From a bacterium (GTDB taxonomy: Bacteria > Pseudomonadota > Alphaproteobacteria > Rhodobacterales > Rhodobacteraceae): a stretch of 64,000 nt of DNA. The translations under genes and the position numbers were made by a program. The notes beneath the pieces were generated by a model. It saw only the letters and a program-made list of their open reading frames with translations, did not search any database and had not been told where the DNA came from. Where the stretch lies: the NCBI GenBank assembly GCA_016124195.1, contig WGOE01000001.1, positions 248,001-312,000 on the forward strand, given 5' to 3'. Positions 63,999-64,000 of this stretch are shown here, in pieces. Each line of letters opens with the position of its first letter. Within the stretch, counting starts at the first letter, position 1.

Positions 63999-64000
63999 GG

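Overview
High-GC alphaproteobacterial chromosome. Gene content (nasTS-type nitrate assimilation with an ANTAR leader, RbsABC-type sugar importers, a split transketolase, many 4-nt stop/start overlaps) fits Rhodobacterales (Paracoccaceae-like); the genus is inference. I see no tRNA, rRNA, CRISPR array, insertion sequence or integrase. Genes are packed mostly in long operons, and both edge genes are cut by the window.

Layout. (1) 3-10634: a partial beta-hydroxyacid dehydrogenase and an unusual regulator (winged helix fused to a sugar-binding-protein fold) face a reverse-strand operon encoding a sugar-type ABC importer (binding protein, separate permease, fused ATPase-permease) and four small-molecule enzymes (zinc dehydrogenase, Gfo/Idh/MocA, YciI-like, PRISE-type SDR). 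(2) 11077-21220: a divergent sugar locus. Reverse: L-fucose/arabinose-isomerase-like protein, two transketolase subunits, FGGY kinase. Forward: binding protein, DUF2291 lipoprotein, ATPase, permease, DeoR regulator. The order isomerase, kinase, transketolase resembles the transketolase route for D-apiose. (3) 21582-36207: a 14-gene reverse-strand operon for a contractile injection system (cap-like, sheath, tube, LysM tube protein, VgrG spike, PAAR-like tip, gp25, baseplate J, tail protein I) ending in membrane proteins: a ceramidase-superfamily protein, two paralogous single-pass proteins sharing a new-looking N-terminal domain but carrying different outer domains, and a small anchored protein; a convergent membrane protein closes the locus. 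No AAA+ ATPase, tape measure or fibre is present. This is the best candidate for a poorly described system.

(4) 36512-38563: a UvrD/Rep-type helicase. (5) 38798-46906: GntR regulator, five-gene dipeptide/glutathione-type ABC importer and a cytoplasmic gamma-glutamyltransferase-family enzyme, probably import and cleavage of gamma-glutamyl compounds. (6) 46917-50656: SbcC/YhaN-like and SbcD/YhaO-like DNA repair pair. (7) 50968-63321: nitrate assimilation: nasT, nasS, an antitermination leader with two ANTAR hairpins and a terminator, nrtA-type binding protein, permease, double ATPase, nitrite reductase large and small subunits, nitrate reductase and siroheme methyltransferase. (8) A partial M24 peptidase runs off the right edge.

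Genes work as transport-plus-catabolism modules, each with its own regulator and, in several cases, visible candidate operator or leader elements.
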